Assembly (NCBI GenBank): GCA_964036315.1
Contig: OZ038496.1
Span: 14,144,076-14,208,075, forward strand
DNA: 64,000 nt
DNA from: Acanthosepion esculentum
Lineage: Eukaryota > Mollusca > Cephalopoda > Sepiida > Sepiidae
Direction of reading: 5' to 3'
Part shown: positions 12,064 through 23,659 of the stretch, one piece after another
Layout: each line of letters starts with the position of its first letter
Numbering within the stretch: position 1 is the first letter of the stretch
Notes under the pieces: generated by a model
What the model was told of the DNA's origin: nothing
Databases searched by the model: none
Seen by the model: the letters and a program-made list of their open reading frames with translations, nothing else
Program-made: the position numbers and the translations under genes

Positions 12064-12351
12064 TTAAGAAAGGTGAAATAGGGAAAAAGCCGGGCGTAGA
12101 TTAATATTTGGATAATATTCAATGGCGGCACTCCTGAGGATTTTCCTTCTGAGTGAGTTATTTTCTTTTTTTATGAGTGTAGCATTTTTAAAATCAAAAT
12201 TGTGGTTGAATTTATTTCTATGTATGACTAGTGCATTAGCTAAGTTGTTTTTTGTGAGGTCTCTTTTGTGCTCATAAATGCATTTTTTAAAATTTCTACT
12301 TGTTTCTCCAATATATTTAAATAATCTTAAAATAGTCACAAACACTTCCAA
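12064..12351 (-). pseudogene. Penelope-like element GIY-YIG endonuclease fragment
   Basis: About 95 residues. KYIGETSRNFKKCIYEHKRD matches the YIGETsR ... R ... EHk signature of the C-terminal GIY-YIG nuclease of Penelope-like retroelements. It is followed by ALVIHRNKFNHNFDFKNATLI and ILRSAAIEYYPNINLRPA, the usual C-terminal tail. In the family this domain nicks target DNA for insertion. There is no RT domain beside it; a related RT fragment lies at 35437-35996. The first half of the domain is missing, so it is a 5'-truncated relic. Confidence 0.7.
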
Positions 12352-12730
12352 AACAATTATGGATATACTCTAATAGCAATAATATTTCTGAAGCAGGCAT
12401 TTATAAAATAAATTGCCAAAACTGAAATAAATAAATAAATAAAGTTTTGACAATTTATCATCCTAGTGGAGGGACAGAGTAAATACTGTGAGTGCCATAA
12501 TGATAATTAGCACAGAAAGTGGAATCAGCGAAACATTTTTCAAAGATATTCATTTTGTAGTTTCAAACATATGAGAGGATCACTATTTATTAAATTTGAT
12601 TTAGTCTGGCACAAGGCTATAAAAACTGGAAACCTCCATTTGGATGAAACATATTACTTAAATGAACTGATTAAGGAAACTAATTTGCTAACCCTCACTA
12701 TGCAAGAAAAGAAACTGTTAGCATAACATG
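12352..12730. other. No feature recognised
   Basis: AT-rich DNA. There is a short (AAAT)n-like run near 12425. No coding signal. Confidence 0.5.
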
Positions 12731-13180
12731 GTTTTGGTTTGGTTTATTTTGTTTTACGGCATATCAACCTCAATGGGTTATTTAATGCTGACAACATTTT
12801 TAGGTTAGATTCGTATGAATAGAATATGTATTCTTTGGTTTAGATTACTTTGTTTTATTTTGTTTTACAGCATATCAACCTCAATGGGTTATTTAATGCC
12901 GACAAAAATTTTTATTGCAGGTAATATTTTGTTTTGTCAAAAATCTGTTTCTCGTAATATTTTTCCTTCAAAATTGTATTGTGGTAATAATTTTTTTTCA
13001 AAAAAGTATTGCTGGTAATAGTTAACTATTTGCCCATAGCTGAGACCCTAACAGGTGCTACCACCCCGGGTCAGGGTGCACCTAGGAACACCAGCAATTA
13101 AGAGGTGGTTCCACACTCCTCAAAACCTCCTGATCAGTGGCCTTGCTGCTGGATGTAGTTTAACATCTTACCCAGGACAG
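12731..13180 (+). repeat. Family A repeat, copy 2, with duplicated head
   Basis: The head 'ttttgttttacggcatatcaacc ... tttaatgc' occurs twice, at about 12740-12795 and 12850-12902. The conserved 3' half follows ('gctaccaccccgggtcaggg' to 'cttacccaggaca'). The double head suggests that internal tandem growth is a property of this family. Confidence 0.7.
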
Positions 13181-14449
13181 CATAACATGGTTACATCTAA
13201 CAATTTCAACTGTAATATGATACAAGTCTAGAGCTATGCTAATTGTCAGCTGCCAATCTAGTGCAGTGTTTAAAGTCATGGCGCCAAAGAGGAAAAGTCA
13301 TGATCACCCATATCTTAAAAGGATGCACAGAAGAAGGTATATCAATAGGAATTAAATTCTATTTTTAAACCAATAAAATCCCATCAGAAGGTTTGTTTGA
13401 TAAACAATCATTGCAAGTTAAAATACCACCAAAATACTTATGGACATAATTGTGGACCTACCATGTGCTATTTTTGGACCATTTAGAAAATAACAATAAT
13501 AACTCCTTTCACCACTGCTGCAAATTTGAGAAAAAGATTTTCGTGAGCCAGTGTGAAATTATTTCTAACTAATGAAAACCTTGTATTCAAAAGCTTTGCA
13601 GCTCTATGTGAAATTAGATTTTCAATCCCCTTATGGACATAAAAATAGAAGCCTACTCTTTCTCAAAGCTCACAACAATTTTGGACATCAGTTTGATCTA
13701 AACATGCATACACACACATGCACCTACACACATGCACACAATAGAAGAGACAAGAACCAGCAACCACTGACTAAGGCCTTGTCCATGCACACAATAGAAG
13801 AGATTAACCAGCATCCACTGACTAAGCCTTTTATCTGCTAACTCACAAACACATTAGGCTGATCGTCATAAAGTTTGTCCACACAGCACTAAGAACACTT
13901 AATTACTTGTATATTAATTATGTTGTATATTTCTGAAAAGAATCTATAAATGTTATTTCAACTGATGTTCTGCTTCTGCTTTTCCTCCAGAAAATAACCA
14001 TTTTTATATTTCATTTAAAAGATGTGTTGTTAATGTTTGGAATCCCGACACACAGATAGCGACAAAAACCTGGGTAGACAGATCCCAATATATCTGTCTT
14101 CCAAAGTCCTGGTAAATAATGATACAAATAATAAATGTATTGACAAAACATATTTATAGAAAAGAGAAGAAAGAAAGGTGCTTCATCTTTTGATGTTGTT
14201 GAAAGATCAACACAATGTTCAGTTGATGTCTCTACATTACTTACATGTGACGTGTGTTGCAGGTGATAGAAAAGGGATATATTGTCACTTATGTGGCTAA
14301 GGGGGAAGACAGTAAGTCTATCAAAAATTGTGCTACTTGTAATTCTAAGCTACAGGCAGTAATTCTAGAAGGTTGATATATATATATATATGTTTGGAAC
14401 AAAGTAATACAATGATTACAAAAGTAGTCTTTTATACCATTAAATTTGT
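13181..14449. other. No gene; RTE-like tail relic and a 58-bp duplication
   Basis: About 13283-13335 resembles the RTE-like trailer ('catgatcacccatatcttaaa', compare 2990-3015). At 13730-13840 a segment of about 58 bp ('tgcacacaatagaagaga ... ccactgactaag') is duplicated. The remainder is unassigned. Confidence 0.45.
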
Positions 14450-14880
14450 GTTTAGTTTGGTTTATTTTGTTTTATGGCATATCAACCTCAATGGGTTATT
14501 TAATGCTGACAAGATTTTTACGATAGGTTCATATGAATAGAATAAGTATTTGTAAGAAATCTATTTGTAGATCGGGTTTCATTGACATATTTTGTATAGA
14601 GGGTTTTTGTTGAGAGTCAAATGTATTATTGGTAATAATTTTTTTTCAAAAATATATTGCTGGTATTTTTACTATAAAGATGTATTTTTATACTTTCATA
14701 GTGTTCTGACCACAGTTTAGAGGTTCACTATTTGCCCATGGCTGGGACACTAACAGGTGCTACCACTTTGGGTCAGAGTAGACCTGGGAACAACAACAAT
14801 TAAGAGGTAATTCGATACTCCTCAAAACCCCCCAATCAGAGGCCTTGCTGCTGGATGTAGTTTATCATCATACCCAGGAT
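14450..14880 (+). repeat. Family A repeat, copy 3
   Basis: Complete layout from 'tttggtttattttgttttatgg' to 'catcatacccaggatgc'. Its 3' half is the start of the 14724-15355 segment that is duplicated in inverted orientation at 37.4-38.0 kb. Confidence 0.75.
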
Positions 14881-15311
14881 GCAGTTTTGAGTTTGATTCT
14901 CACAGAGTGTTCCATTAGGGTAGATCAGGATCAATCACATCAGTATAACTTCATGAATGAAAGAGAAAAGAAAAATACAATTTCAGCATTCTTAGTTATA
15001 ATCTACGGCACACACCCAATTTCAGTACGAACAGGGAATCAGCGTTTTTTCCAGCATCTTTATGGATGGATTGTATGTACAAGTCCCACTTGACGTCTGG
15101 GTTGAGTTTAAGTCCCAACAGGCACCCAAGGCACAGAGCTTCCGTGAGGGAATATCCATTCACTGTAATTGGTGAGAGCTAGGAGAGAGAAGAGATTGGC
15201 TGCAAGGTTGCAGCCATCTTGGTTTTTGGAAGTGTATATCCTGTGCATAGACATTTACTAGTAATCTAAGAATGTTCCTTGGTTAATCTATATATATAAT
15301 ATGCCACACAA

Positions 15312-15355
<44 letters not shown>
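14724..15355 (+). repeat. Duplicated segment, copy 1 (inverted partner at 37372-38011)
   Basis: About 630 bp is the reverse complement of 37372-38011 with only around a dozen differences by eye. It comprises the 3' half of family A, an unassigned middle, a minus-strand LINE scrap (about 15020-15130: compare L..DVKWDLYIQSIHKDAG) and a (CA)n(TA)n microsatellite. Shared microsatellite and shared junctions mean that either a composite repeat or a segmental copy was duplicated. Confidence 0.8.
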
Positions 15356-16227
15356 GGTTTTTTTGTGTGTGTAACAATTGAGGGGCAGTGTGCAAGATAA
15401 TGACCCACCAGGTGCCATACTAACTTGGTCCCATTGATGTGTACTGATATCACTATTGAAGTGGGTTCATATATATATATAATACACCACATATATCTTC
15501 AAGAATGCTTTGTTCATTTTTAGAAATTCATTTTAAACTTTAAAAATTATAATTAAAATAAAGAGTGGGGGGGAACAATTCTTCTAAAATTCATTAGTCA
15601 TCGAATGAGTTTTTTTTTATTCACACAACTTCCTTCATTTATATTATTTATGGTAGCAATTAAAAGCTTATACAATTAAATAATTAGATAGTTTTAATGT
15701 TACAATTCAGAGCATATCTTGTAGGATTTGGTCATTGCTTGAGAATAAAAAAATTTTTAGATTAAAAAAATTAAAAAAAAAATCTGATGATTTCTCTTGG
15801 CAGGACAAGAAATAAGCAGACTCTAAAATTCCAGATTGAATCTATGGATTGTCAAAGATTACTCAGACCTTCCAAAGTTTACACAAAAAAATATTGTGCT
15901 TTGGGAACTTCCGTAGTAAACATAATTTTGGTTGTAAATATGTAACATTTATGAGGATAATATACAGATATTTTCCTTAGGTGTTTATAAATTGTACATT
16001 GTTCAATTATTACTGTTAAAAAAGAACTAATTTAAATTACAAAATTGTACTTGGATTAAATGAAAATTACTTACAATATAATACATATTATAAAACATTC
16101 CTTCTTGTTACCAATTTTGATGGCACGGGTGGACTAGTTGCTAATAAAAGGAAAAGAGAGCAGGAGTAAGAAGAGTGCTTTGAAATTTTAAAAAGCCTGC
16201 ACTAATCTCATGAGCTTCTGAAGACTG
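15356..16227. other. No gene recognised
   Basis: AT-rich unassigned DNA with short A- and T-runs and a (TA)n stretch near 15470. No coding signal. Confidence 0.5.
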
Positions 16228-16753
16228 TGTCGCAGTTAGCTCCTCCTCATTTCCTTAACCCTTCAACAGGGGTCTCTCTCTCCCGGGAGTATAAATACTG
16301 GCTGACCTTTTGCCTCTTCCTCTTTCCACGGCTTCGCACACGTGCGGCCAAACTGCCTCTCCTGGGGCCGCAACCTCGCGCGTGAGGTGAGGTAAAAAAA
16401 AAAACTTTCTCTTTTTCACTTACACCACTATGTGATCCTCTCACACAAGCAGCGTTTCCCATATTCTGGGAACACGCTTACGCATCCGTACGGACACTCA
16501 ACACCCACACACAATAATTTCTCCATACAACACTGTAACATTTTATTCATGTCTTCTATGTATTTGTAATTCGTGTATTAATCTATTTGTTATTAATATA
16601 TATTTTGTTCGCATACATGCATATTCGTCTTGTTTGTTTCTTTGGACGCCATTAAAGTTCAACATTCTTATGTAGCTGGACCGGCCAGCGGAAGTCATAA
16701 CCTAGAGATAACTCATCTTCTCTTCTCACATTCACACCGCATGGTCCACTACA
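16228..16753 (+). mobile_element. Solo LTR (family C), copy 2, with 4-bp TSD ACTG
   Basis: The 526-bp unit is flanked by ACTG (16224-16227 and 16754-16757). It starts TGTCGCAG and ends CACTACA, so it has the canonical TG...CA termini. It aligns along its whole length with 10285-10809: the same TATAAATA (16290-16297), 'gcagcgtttcccatattctg' and 'ggaccggccagc' words. The two TSDs differ, so these are independent insertions of one LTR family. Confidence 0.85.
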
Positions 16754-16757
16754 ACTG

Positions 16758-17847
16758 GACATTTGCAACAACCTTTATCGATCTACCTGAGAGATTGTGT
16801 ACATGAAATAGGAACTTCCTGTGAAAATGCAATAAAAATTCAAATCTTGTAAGAAGCAATTTTTTTATACAAATATTGTCATTTGTTAATACCATTTTGA
16901 CACATTATATATTATATATGTTGTATCCTGTTGGCAATTCCACATTTTTAAAAAACAACTGGAAGAAGGAGCTTAACCTTCCAGCACCAGCGATTGTTAT
17001 AAAACTCATTCAGGGTATAAAATGGACTCAAAGCTTGAAAAGCAGCTTTCCGTGGCATATTGTAATCATTGTAAATATTCATTGGGGTTTCATTTTTGAA
17101 AGTTGTTATTTTTATTCCCCTCATCCACAGACAAATTGTAGATATGGGAACTAGTAGGGATTCATAGAGACTTTGAGGTATTATGATGACTGTAGTGGGA
17201 ATGGTAAGTAAGAATGTGTTCTTTTGTTGTAAGGTATACTGTGTTTGTTTGGGTCAATAATTCTGGCTAGCTAAGTTTAAGATAAAACAGATTGAAGACC
17301 AACCTCCCTTTCTATTCCCCCCCACTTTTGGCTTTGTGCCACATTTTTGTATTTCAAAATAAATATTGCTTTCTGTGGCCAAGATGTCTAGGATCAAAGT
17401 GTAGTATCTGTTGCAGCAGCAAAATAACAAAAATAAACTTGGCAAAATATTTTTTTACTCAAGTCTTCATGTTGTTTTGTTGTTGTCTTCCATCATTCAA
17501 TATCTGCTTGCTGGCCAATATACCATCCACAATATACCATTCACAATATAGATGCTTTATATCTATTACAATAATCTAATTTCTGTTTGTGGGTTTGTTA
17601 CCATTATAGTAACAATGGCATATCATAGCTCTAATTTGAAGAATAATTTCTAATTTAATTTTCAGCTTAATGACAGCAATGTGGAATGTGCAATGCACTC
17701 AGATCCAATTTTTTAATATTTGTGATTTTAACAACAAAATCTATTGGGCTCTGAGTATATAACAAATATATTTAATTAAAGCAAAAAAATTGATGCAATC
17801 ATAAGAGCTCTTCTTAGGTGAGGTTAAAAAAATGTTAGAATAGTAAT
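16758..17847. other. No gene recognised
   Basis: Mixed AT-rich DNA. The word 'aaggtatactgtgtttgttt' at about 17231-17250 recurs at 19149-19168 beside a duplicated block, which hints at a local rearrangement. No convincing coding region. Confidence 0.45.
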
Positions 17848-18029
17848 CAAATTGTCTGCTGTTCTTTTACTTAGTAAAGATATAAATATAAAAATGGCTG
17901 ATGAATAGACTCTGTGAAGATATTTAAACCTGTATGTAGCTGTTTTTTTCTTTTTGTTAGAGAAAGTTTTAGTAAAGTATTGGCGGCCATCTTTAACAAT
18001 TTTGAACAGTTTTATGCAGACACATACAT
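17848..18029. repeat. Direct duplicate of 18945-19149
   Basis: The segment from 'aaattgtctgctgttctttt' to 'gcagacacatacat' appears again at 18945-19149. There it carries 24 extra bases between GAAGA direct repeats. The second copy encodes the start of the mariner N-terminal region, so this one is an isolated duplicate of transposon sequence. Confidence 0.8.
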
Positions 18030-18249
18030 TTATATACATGTATGCAGAAATAAAACACATGCATATGTATGTATGTAGATACACACCATGGTACTTGCAA
18101 TCTGAGGAATTGAAAGGCGAAAGTAGATGCGCTAGCAAGTTGCCATACAATTTTACTTAAGTTGATCTTCATTTTGTTTTTCAAACAGAGAATTTTCTGA
18201 GAATTTTATATGGCATAATCACTTTATACAAGCTGCTATAGTTGAGATA

Positions 18250-19149
18250 CAGGATGCAATGGATAAATTGCATCTAAATTACACAAAAATGAAAATAACA
18301 CTAACACCTCATTTTAACAGATATTTACCAAAATTGCACAAAAATATCTTGAAATACTAAAGAGTAAATTTATTCAATAAAGTCGAAATTGGCTTCAACT
18401 ACAGTTTCCAGACAACTTCAGAAATGTGGTGAATGCTGCCATAATCCTTGCCTTCAGTTCATCTTTGGTATTACAAGGAGTTACGTTGGTCTCTCACTCA
18501 ACTGTGTCACACACATAATAATAAGGGGTTTACAGTCTGGGGAGTTAGGTAGCCAAATGTAAGGGGTAATGTCATCACAGAAATTGCTTGACGACCATAA
18601 CTGGGTTCTCTTGCTTGTGTGACATGATGCAGAGTCCTGTTTCCAGACATAGGGACTTCCAGCAGCCACCCTCTTGACCCAGGGCAGCACTACCTCCTCA
18701 AGGCACTTGGTGTAGGTCTTTGTATTGAGTCTTAGGCCATGTGGAAAGATGAATGGGAGCTTAACGTCGTCATCACTAGTGATCACGCCAAACACCTTCA
18801 TAATCACCATTAGAGTCATCCAAATCTTTCCAAATCCTCTGCACTGCCCTCAGATTGACACACAAACACTCTGAAATTTTTGTATAGGAGCTTCTGGCAT
18901 GGATGACAAGGAGTACAGTATACCGTTTCCAAATTTCTTGCAAAAAATTGTCTGCTGTTCTTTTACTTAATAAAGATATAAATATAAAAATGGCTGATGA
19001 ATAGACTCTGTGAAGAAACTGATCAGCCATGAAAAGAAGATATTTAAACCTGTATGTAGCTGTTTTTTTCTTTTTGTTAGAGAAAGTTTTAGTAAAGTAT
19101 TGGCGGCCATCTTTAACAATTTTGAACAGTTTTATGCAGACACATACAT
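18250..19149 (-). pseudogene. mariner-type transposase remnant with one terminal inverted repeat
   Basis: The 3' end of the element is at 18250 (TIR caggatgcaatggataaatt, preceded by TA). Minus-strand coding pieces are, in order, a helix-turn-helix part ending RAVQRIWKDLDDSN (about 18860-18810), then PFIFPHGLRLN, CLEEVVLPWVKRVAAG, WKQDSASCHTSKRTQLW (catalytic-core Asp in QDS) and LPNSPDCKPL (normally NSPDLNPLD). Tc1/mariner enzymes cut and paste DNA at TA sites. A frameshift separates the N-terminal and core parts, and the 5' TIR is not found, so it is inactive. Confidence 0.75.
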
Positions 19150-19185
19150 AAGGTATACTGTGTTTGTTTAAAATGGTGCTCAGCA

Positions 19186-19690
19186 GGCCCTACTATACTG
19201 TGCAGTTGACAAAATCAAAACAAACAACATGCATTATCTGTCTATATTTCTGAGATGAGATATTATGTACACTATTTACATTATTTGGACTATTGTCCTC
19301 ATCTTTGTCAGCATATTTATTACAATGTTTTGGCTGTTGTACGTTCTGGCCTTCTTCAGGCAGTTGGAATGTTGAACTGAACCCTTTATCTTGCTTGCTG
19401 GGATAGACACATGGCACAGTGGATAAAGGCATTAGTTAGATCCAGTGACAGGACCCAAAGAGTGTGAGTTCAATACCTGGCTAAGGTGTTAGAGAACTTG
19501 GAGAGGGGAATTAACAGGAGATAACTGATGACTGACATCCATTAGACATGGCATGTGGAACTAGAACAGTCTACCCCAGTGAATGAAATAAAGGGTTCAA
19601 TTCGACATTCCAACCATCTGAAGAAGGCCGGAGTGTACATACAGACCCTACTATACTGTACAGTTGACAAAATCAAACCCAAACAATGTG
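19186..19690. mobile_element. Inverted pair of tRNA-derived SINEs (family E) inside a direct repeat
   Basis: 19401-19640 on the plus strand has a tRNA-like head (box A-like 'cacagtggataaaggcat', box B-like 'gagttcaatac') and ends with a 'ctgaagaaggcc' core. 19193-19400 is the same core region in opposite orientation. A block of about 30-45 bp beginning 'actatactgt.cagttgac' flanks both sides (about 19190 and 19647). Related copies lie at 39600-39880 and 59290-59840. The inverted, head-to-head structure recurs at 59 kb. Confidence 0.65.
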
Positions 19691-19749
19691 TATGAATGAA
19701 ATTAAAAATATAAAATGGCAACTATTTACCCATTACACCCTGTAAATGA

Positions 19750-19810
<61 letters not shown>
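19750..19810. repeat. (TA)n microsatellite
   Basis: About 60 bp of uninterrupted alternating TA. Confidence 0.95.
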
Positions 19811-19811
<1 letters not shown>

Positions 19812-20214
19812 TATTGTGATTGACTGGTTAGAACCATGAGACTGGGTTTGAATTTCACCATGGTTATCAGAAAGGTGACTTTTGATGTTGTGAACCTGGG
19901 GTAGGCGATCCTAGCATGCACTATTGTTGGAAAGTGCCTGTTAACTACACAACGGGTTGACCCAAGTATTATGAATGAAACTGGGCAGGTGGAACTGTTC
20001 AGAGGCTGTATCAACACAAAGTCACAAGTCATTATGTCTAAGGATTTGAATGTACTCAACAGACTTCCTATTCTTGATTTCATGGACTTTGTTCTTTTTT
20101 GTTTTGTCAGTTGGAGATATGCAATTTAATTGATAAATGGCATGATAATTGGCATGATAATGTAGTGGTCATGTGACCAATAAATTTATGTATTAGGTTT
20201 CTAATAATATGTGG

Positions 20215-20600
20215 AGGCCTAAAATGATGCTTCAAGGATCAGTTGAAGACATCCCTGACACAGGCTAATGTTGGCCCAGAGACCTGGTAAACCATGACTG
20301 CAAATTGACCTTCTTGCAGTAGAACCATCCAGGGTTGTGGGGGGACCAAGACTTTTGAGTCCTAATGTTAACATGAAGAGGATCTGTGATGTGCTGTCAG
20401 GAGGACCCGACTCACCTACTTGTATCCACTACCCACTCACCTCTGTGACTCCTGCTCATGACTCTTCAGGAGTATGCTAGAAGTTATACAGAGGCCCAAA
20501 TGCTGCTTCAAAGGTCAGTTGAAGACATTTCTGACACTGGCCAACATCAGCCCTAAGACCTGGGAAACTGTTGCTGCAAATCAAACTTCCTGAGCCTATA
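20215..20600. repeat. Direct duplication of a segment of about 105 bp
   Basis: The block at 20215-20330 ('gcttcaaggatcagttgaag ... gacctgg') recurs at 20493-20595 with about 80% identity by eye. The two are separated by about 165 bp of sequence rich in 'cactcacc'. Confidence 0.65.
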
Positions 20601-21300
20601 TTACATAACAGTCTGGCACTTTTCTCTTTGATTCTAACAAAATTTTCTTGTTTCTTAATACTTTGTTTAGCTTTTAGAAAGCATCTTTCACTATTCCAAT
20701 GTGCCTTTGGATTTTGGCGTTTCATTTTCTGTCCACGCTTAACACACTACCTAGCTATTTAAATTCTTTCACTTGATTGATTTTTGTATTTCCAGTTGAT
20801 AGTTCTTGTCTTGGGTGGTTCCTTTTGCTGACAGCTATATATTTTGTTTTCTTACAATTGATGCTTAGTCTTTTCTTCTTACTTTCCTTTATTACCTTCT
20901 GTAGGAGTTCCTATCATTCCCTTTCCATGTCTGCTATCAACACTGTGTCATCTGCATATCATAGGTTGTATGATTGTGGCCACCAATAATGAATCATAGT
21001 AGGATGTTTCATTCTCTCACGATTGACTCATGGTAAAGTTTGAATAAGTCTGGCAAGAAGACCCATCCTTGTCTTATGCCCCTTTTTATTTTTGTGTATT
21101 TACAGAATTAATTTTCTATCCATATTCAGGCAGTTTGCTCCCAGTATAAGTTCTGGATTATTCTAATATCTTTCCTAAATAAGTTCACCTAGCAGTTAAA
21201 ACAGTTCTTTGTGTCTAATTTTACTATATACTCTATTCATGAGAATTCAGATGATTAGTTTTGTTCTGTGGCTCATTAGGATGATTGTCTGATGGAGCTC
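20450..21300 (-). pseudogene. RTE-like LINE reverse-transcriptase relic
   Basis: On the minus strand, about 21120-20880 carries the RT core vestige corresponding to 'RQG' and 'GGHN...YADDTVLIAD', and about 20725-20570 carries NSERCFLKAKQSIKKQENFVRIKEK, a decayed match to the 'AKDAFQKLSKVLRNRKISLETK' region. Many frame changes. It is the same family as 1813-3030 and 60180-60765. Confidence 0.55.
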
Positions 21301-21764
21301 ACATTTGTTTGCACCTGGCTTCTTAAGTAGTGCTATGAAAATGGATCTACTTTAAACATTTTAATCAAAATAAATTTAAAATTATCTGCTTATTATAATC
21401 AAAGCATTGTATATTTTATATAATGTTAAGTTGATTATGAAAATGAATTCATATCAATAAGTATAAATAGTGCTAAATTTGATATCCTTGCTTAATGCTA
21501 TTAGCTTGTTCTGAATGAGTTTGCTTATGGAAAAAAATACTCAGGCTAATACTCTACTAACTGAACTGTTATGACTGAAGTTAAGAATTGTGTCAATTAC
21601 TTTGTCTAGTATATTGTAATCAATGAAAGAATTAGTGGACCAACCTACTAAAATATAATTCAAATGATTGATTCATTTTTTATGGCTTATCAACCCTTTG
21701 CAGAAAATATGTTTAGATTATAAGAATTTTTTTTTTGAGATAATAATAGTTTAGTTGGTTTAGC
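21301..21764. other. No feature recognised
   Basis: AT-rich. A degraded family A head may occur near 21675-21705 ('atggcttatcaaccctttg'). Confidence 0.4.
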
Positions 21765-22104
21765 TTGGTTTGTTTTATGGCATATCAACCTCAATGGGTT
21801 ATTTAATGCCAACAAGATTTTTATTACTGGTAATAATTTTTCCTCAAAAAATTTATTGCTGGTATTAAAACCTATTTTTACACTTTCATAGTGTTTTGAC
21901 CCCAGTTTGGGGGTTAACTATTTGCCCATAGTTGGGACCCTAACAGCTGCTACCACCCCTGGTTAGTGTGAACCTGAGGAAACCAACAATTAAGAGGTAG
22001 CTCCATGCTCCTCAAAATCGCCTGATCAGAGGCTTTGCTGTTGGATGTAGTTTATCATCTTATCTAAGATGCGGATGTAGTTTATCATCTCATCCAGGAT
22101 GCAA
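21765..22104 (+). repeat. Family A repeat, copy 4
   Basis: Head, shortened middle and conserved 3' half. The last 30 bases ('cggatgtagtttatcatct') are duplicated at about 22045-22075 and 22073-22100. It abuts the 5S-derived SINE on its right. Confidence 0.75.
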
Positions 22105-22105
22105 T

Positions 22106-22404
22106 GGTTTAGCAATAAAAGTCTTACTAATTAATTCAAAACTATGAGAAGAGGTGAATTCCTAACTTTCACTATGGTATTTTTTGCGTAAGTGAATATA
22201 ACGAACCTAACTGGAATTGAAACTTGACTATATGATTAACAATTCCGAACCATTTTCTATTACATGCTTCACCTGCACATCAAAGGTTATAGAGCCTGGC
22301 ATTGTCAAGCAGTCACCCATCTAGTCACAGACCTGACTTGACATTACTTAACTTCAGTGATCATGCAGGATTCGGTTTTTCAATGATGTGTGGCCATATG
22401 CTAA
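22106..22404 (-). mobile_element. 5S rRNA-derived SINE, copy 2
   Basis: On the minus strand, the first 120 bp (22404-22285) follow the metazoan 5S rRNA order: 'atggccacacatcattgaaa', 'gatcactgaagttaagtaatg' with box A, 'gactagatgggtgactgc' with box C. The next 80 bp contain 'gtcaagtttcaattcc' (box B-like) and 'ggttcgttatattcactta', then a tail ending 'ttaattagtaagactttt'. The whole order is repeated at 41559-41855, so the 5S part belongs to the mobile unit and is not a chance pseudogene. The unit would be transcribed by polymerase III from the internal 5S promoter and mobilised by a LINE. Confidence 0.75.
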
Positions 22405-22652
22405 TTAAGATGAAACAGGACTTGTTGTAATTTGGGATTAAGCTGAAGACCTTTCAATCTTTGCACTAATGAGCTTCAAATTTTAATGCAGCTAAAAGTC
22501 TTGTTTATAGAAATACAGAAGAGATTGAATCAATATAGTGACACCAACATGAATCCCATAGGAAATCAATATGCATTAATTGAATCTTCTTAAGCCATAC
22601 ATTGCAGTGAGAATATTAATGTTTTAGAGGAGTAATTAAAGCATAGATTTTA

Positions 22653-22655
<3 letters not shown>

Positions 22656-22731
<76 letters not shown>

Positions 22732-22732
22732 G
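22656..22732. repeat. (TA)n microsatellite
   Basis: About 75 bp of alternating TA with two TTTA interruptions. Confidence 0.95.
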
Positions 22733-23084
22733 ATGAAATCTTCTGTTGATTTCTACGTATGTGGATCCGACAAACTCATTGAGTTTTTATGTTTGTGTTG
22801 TATGTGATACCATTCAGTCTTGCTAGTGACCTGCATACAAGTTCACAAATTGTGCAACAGCAAGACTCTCGGTACATAGCAACAGGAACATCTCTTAAAC
22901 GGTCAATATGACTGACTTTAAAATTTCTGATGCCACTCAGGACACAAATGTCTCCAGTTATATCTATCCAGGTCCCCTTGCTCAAAGTTAGTATGAGGCA
23001 TATAGACAGCTGAGAGGTGACTCTTTATATCTGAGCCAAAGCGCTGCCCGACATTCCTTTTCCACTATCAAGCTGGCTACACAT
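22733..23084. other. No feature recognised
   Basis: Mixed sequence with a short minus-strand frame (22776-22985) that resembles nothing known to me. Confidence 0.4.
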
Positions 23085-23600
23085 AATGCGATGGATAAAT
23101 TGTCATCGAAATTATGCAAAAGTAAAAGTGACACTGACATCTCATTTTAACAAATATACAGGGTGCGATGGATAAATTGTCATACAAATGACACAAAAAT
23201 GAAAATATATTTACCAAAATTAACAAAAATATCTTAAAATACAAAAGAGTAAAATTATTTCAACCACGGCCTCCAAATGACTTTGGAATCTCCTGCATCT
23301 CTTCTGGACTGTCTCCTTATTTAAGTTGGTGAATGCTGCCATAATCCTTACCTTCCGTTCATCTTAATTAAGGGAGTTGCAGTTTGTGGAGTTAGGTGGC
23401 CAGACATAAGGTGTGATATGGGCATGAAGTGGACGCAGAAATTGTCTGACAGCCATGACTGGGTTCTCTTGCTTGTGTGGGATGGTGCAGAATCCTGTTA
23501 CCAGATATAGGCTCTTCCAGTAGCCACCCTCTTGACCCAGGGCAGCACTACCTCTTCAAGACACTTGATAATAGGCTTTTGGTGCAATCATGACAATTGT
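23085..23600 (-). pseudogene. mariner transposon remnant with a doubled terminal inverted repeat
   Basis: The TIR word gcgatggataaattgtcat occurs twice in the same direction, at about 23089 and 23163. The second is the complete TA|cagggtgcgatgg end (TA at 23157-23158). To its right, minus-strand frames give CLEEVVLPWVKRVATGRA, QDSAPSHTSKRTQSWLSDNF and a broken C-terminus. The first TIR piece belongs to another copy cut off by insertion of this one, or arose by end duplication. The N-terminus is missing. Confidence 0.7.
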
Positions 23601-23659
23601 TAATCACAAATTTAAAAAATAATTATTGTTGTATGACAATATTTAAGAGCAGTCTAGTT

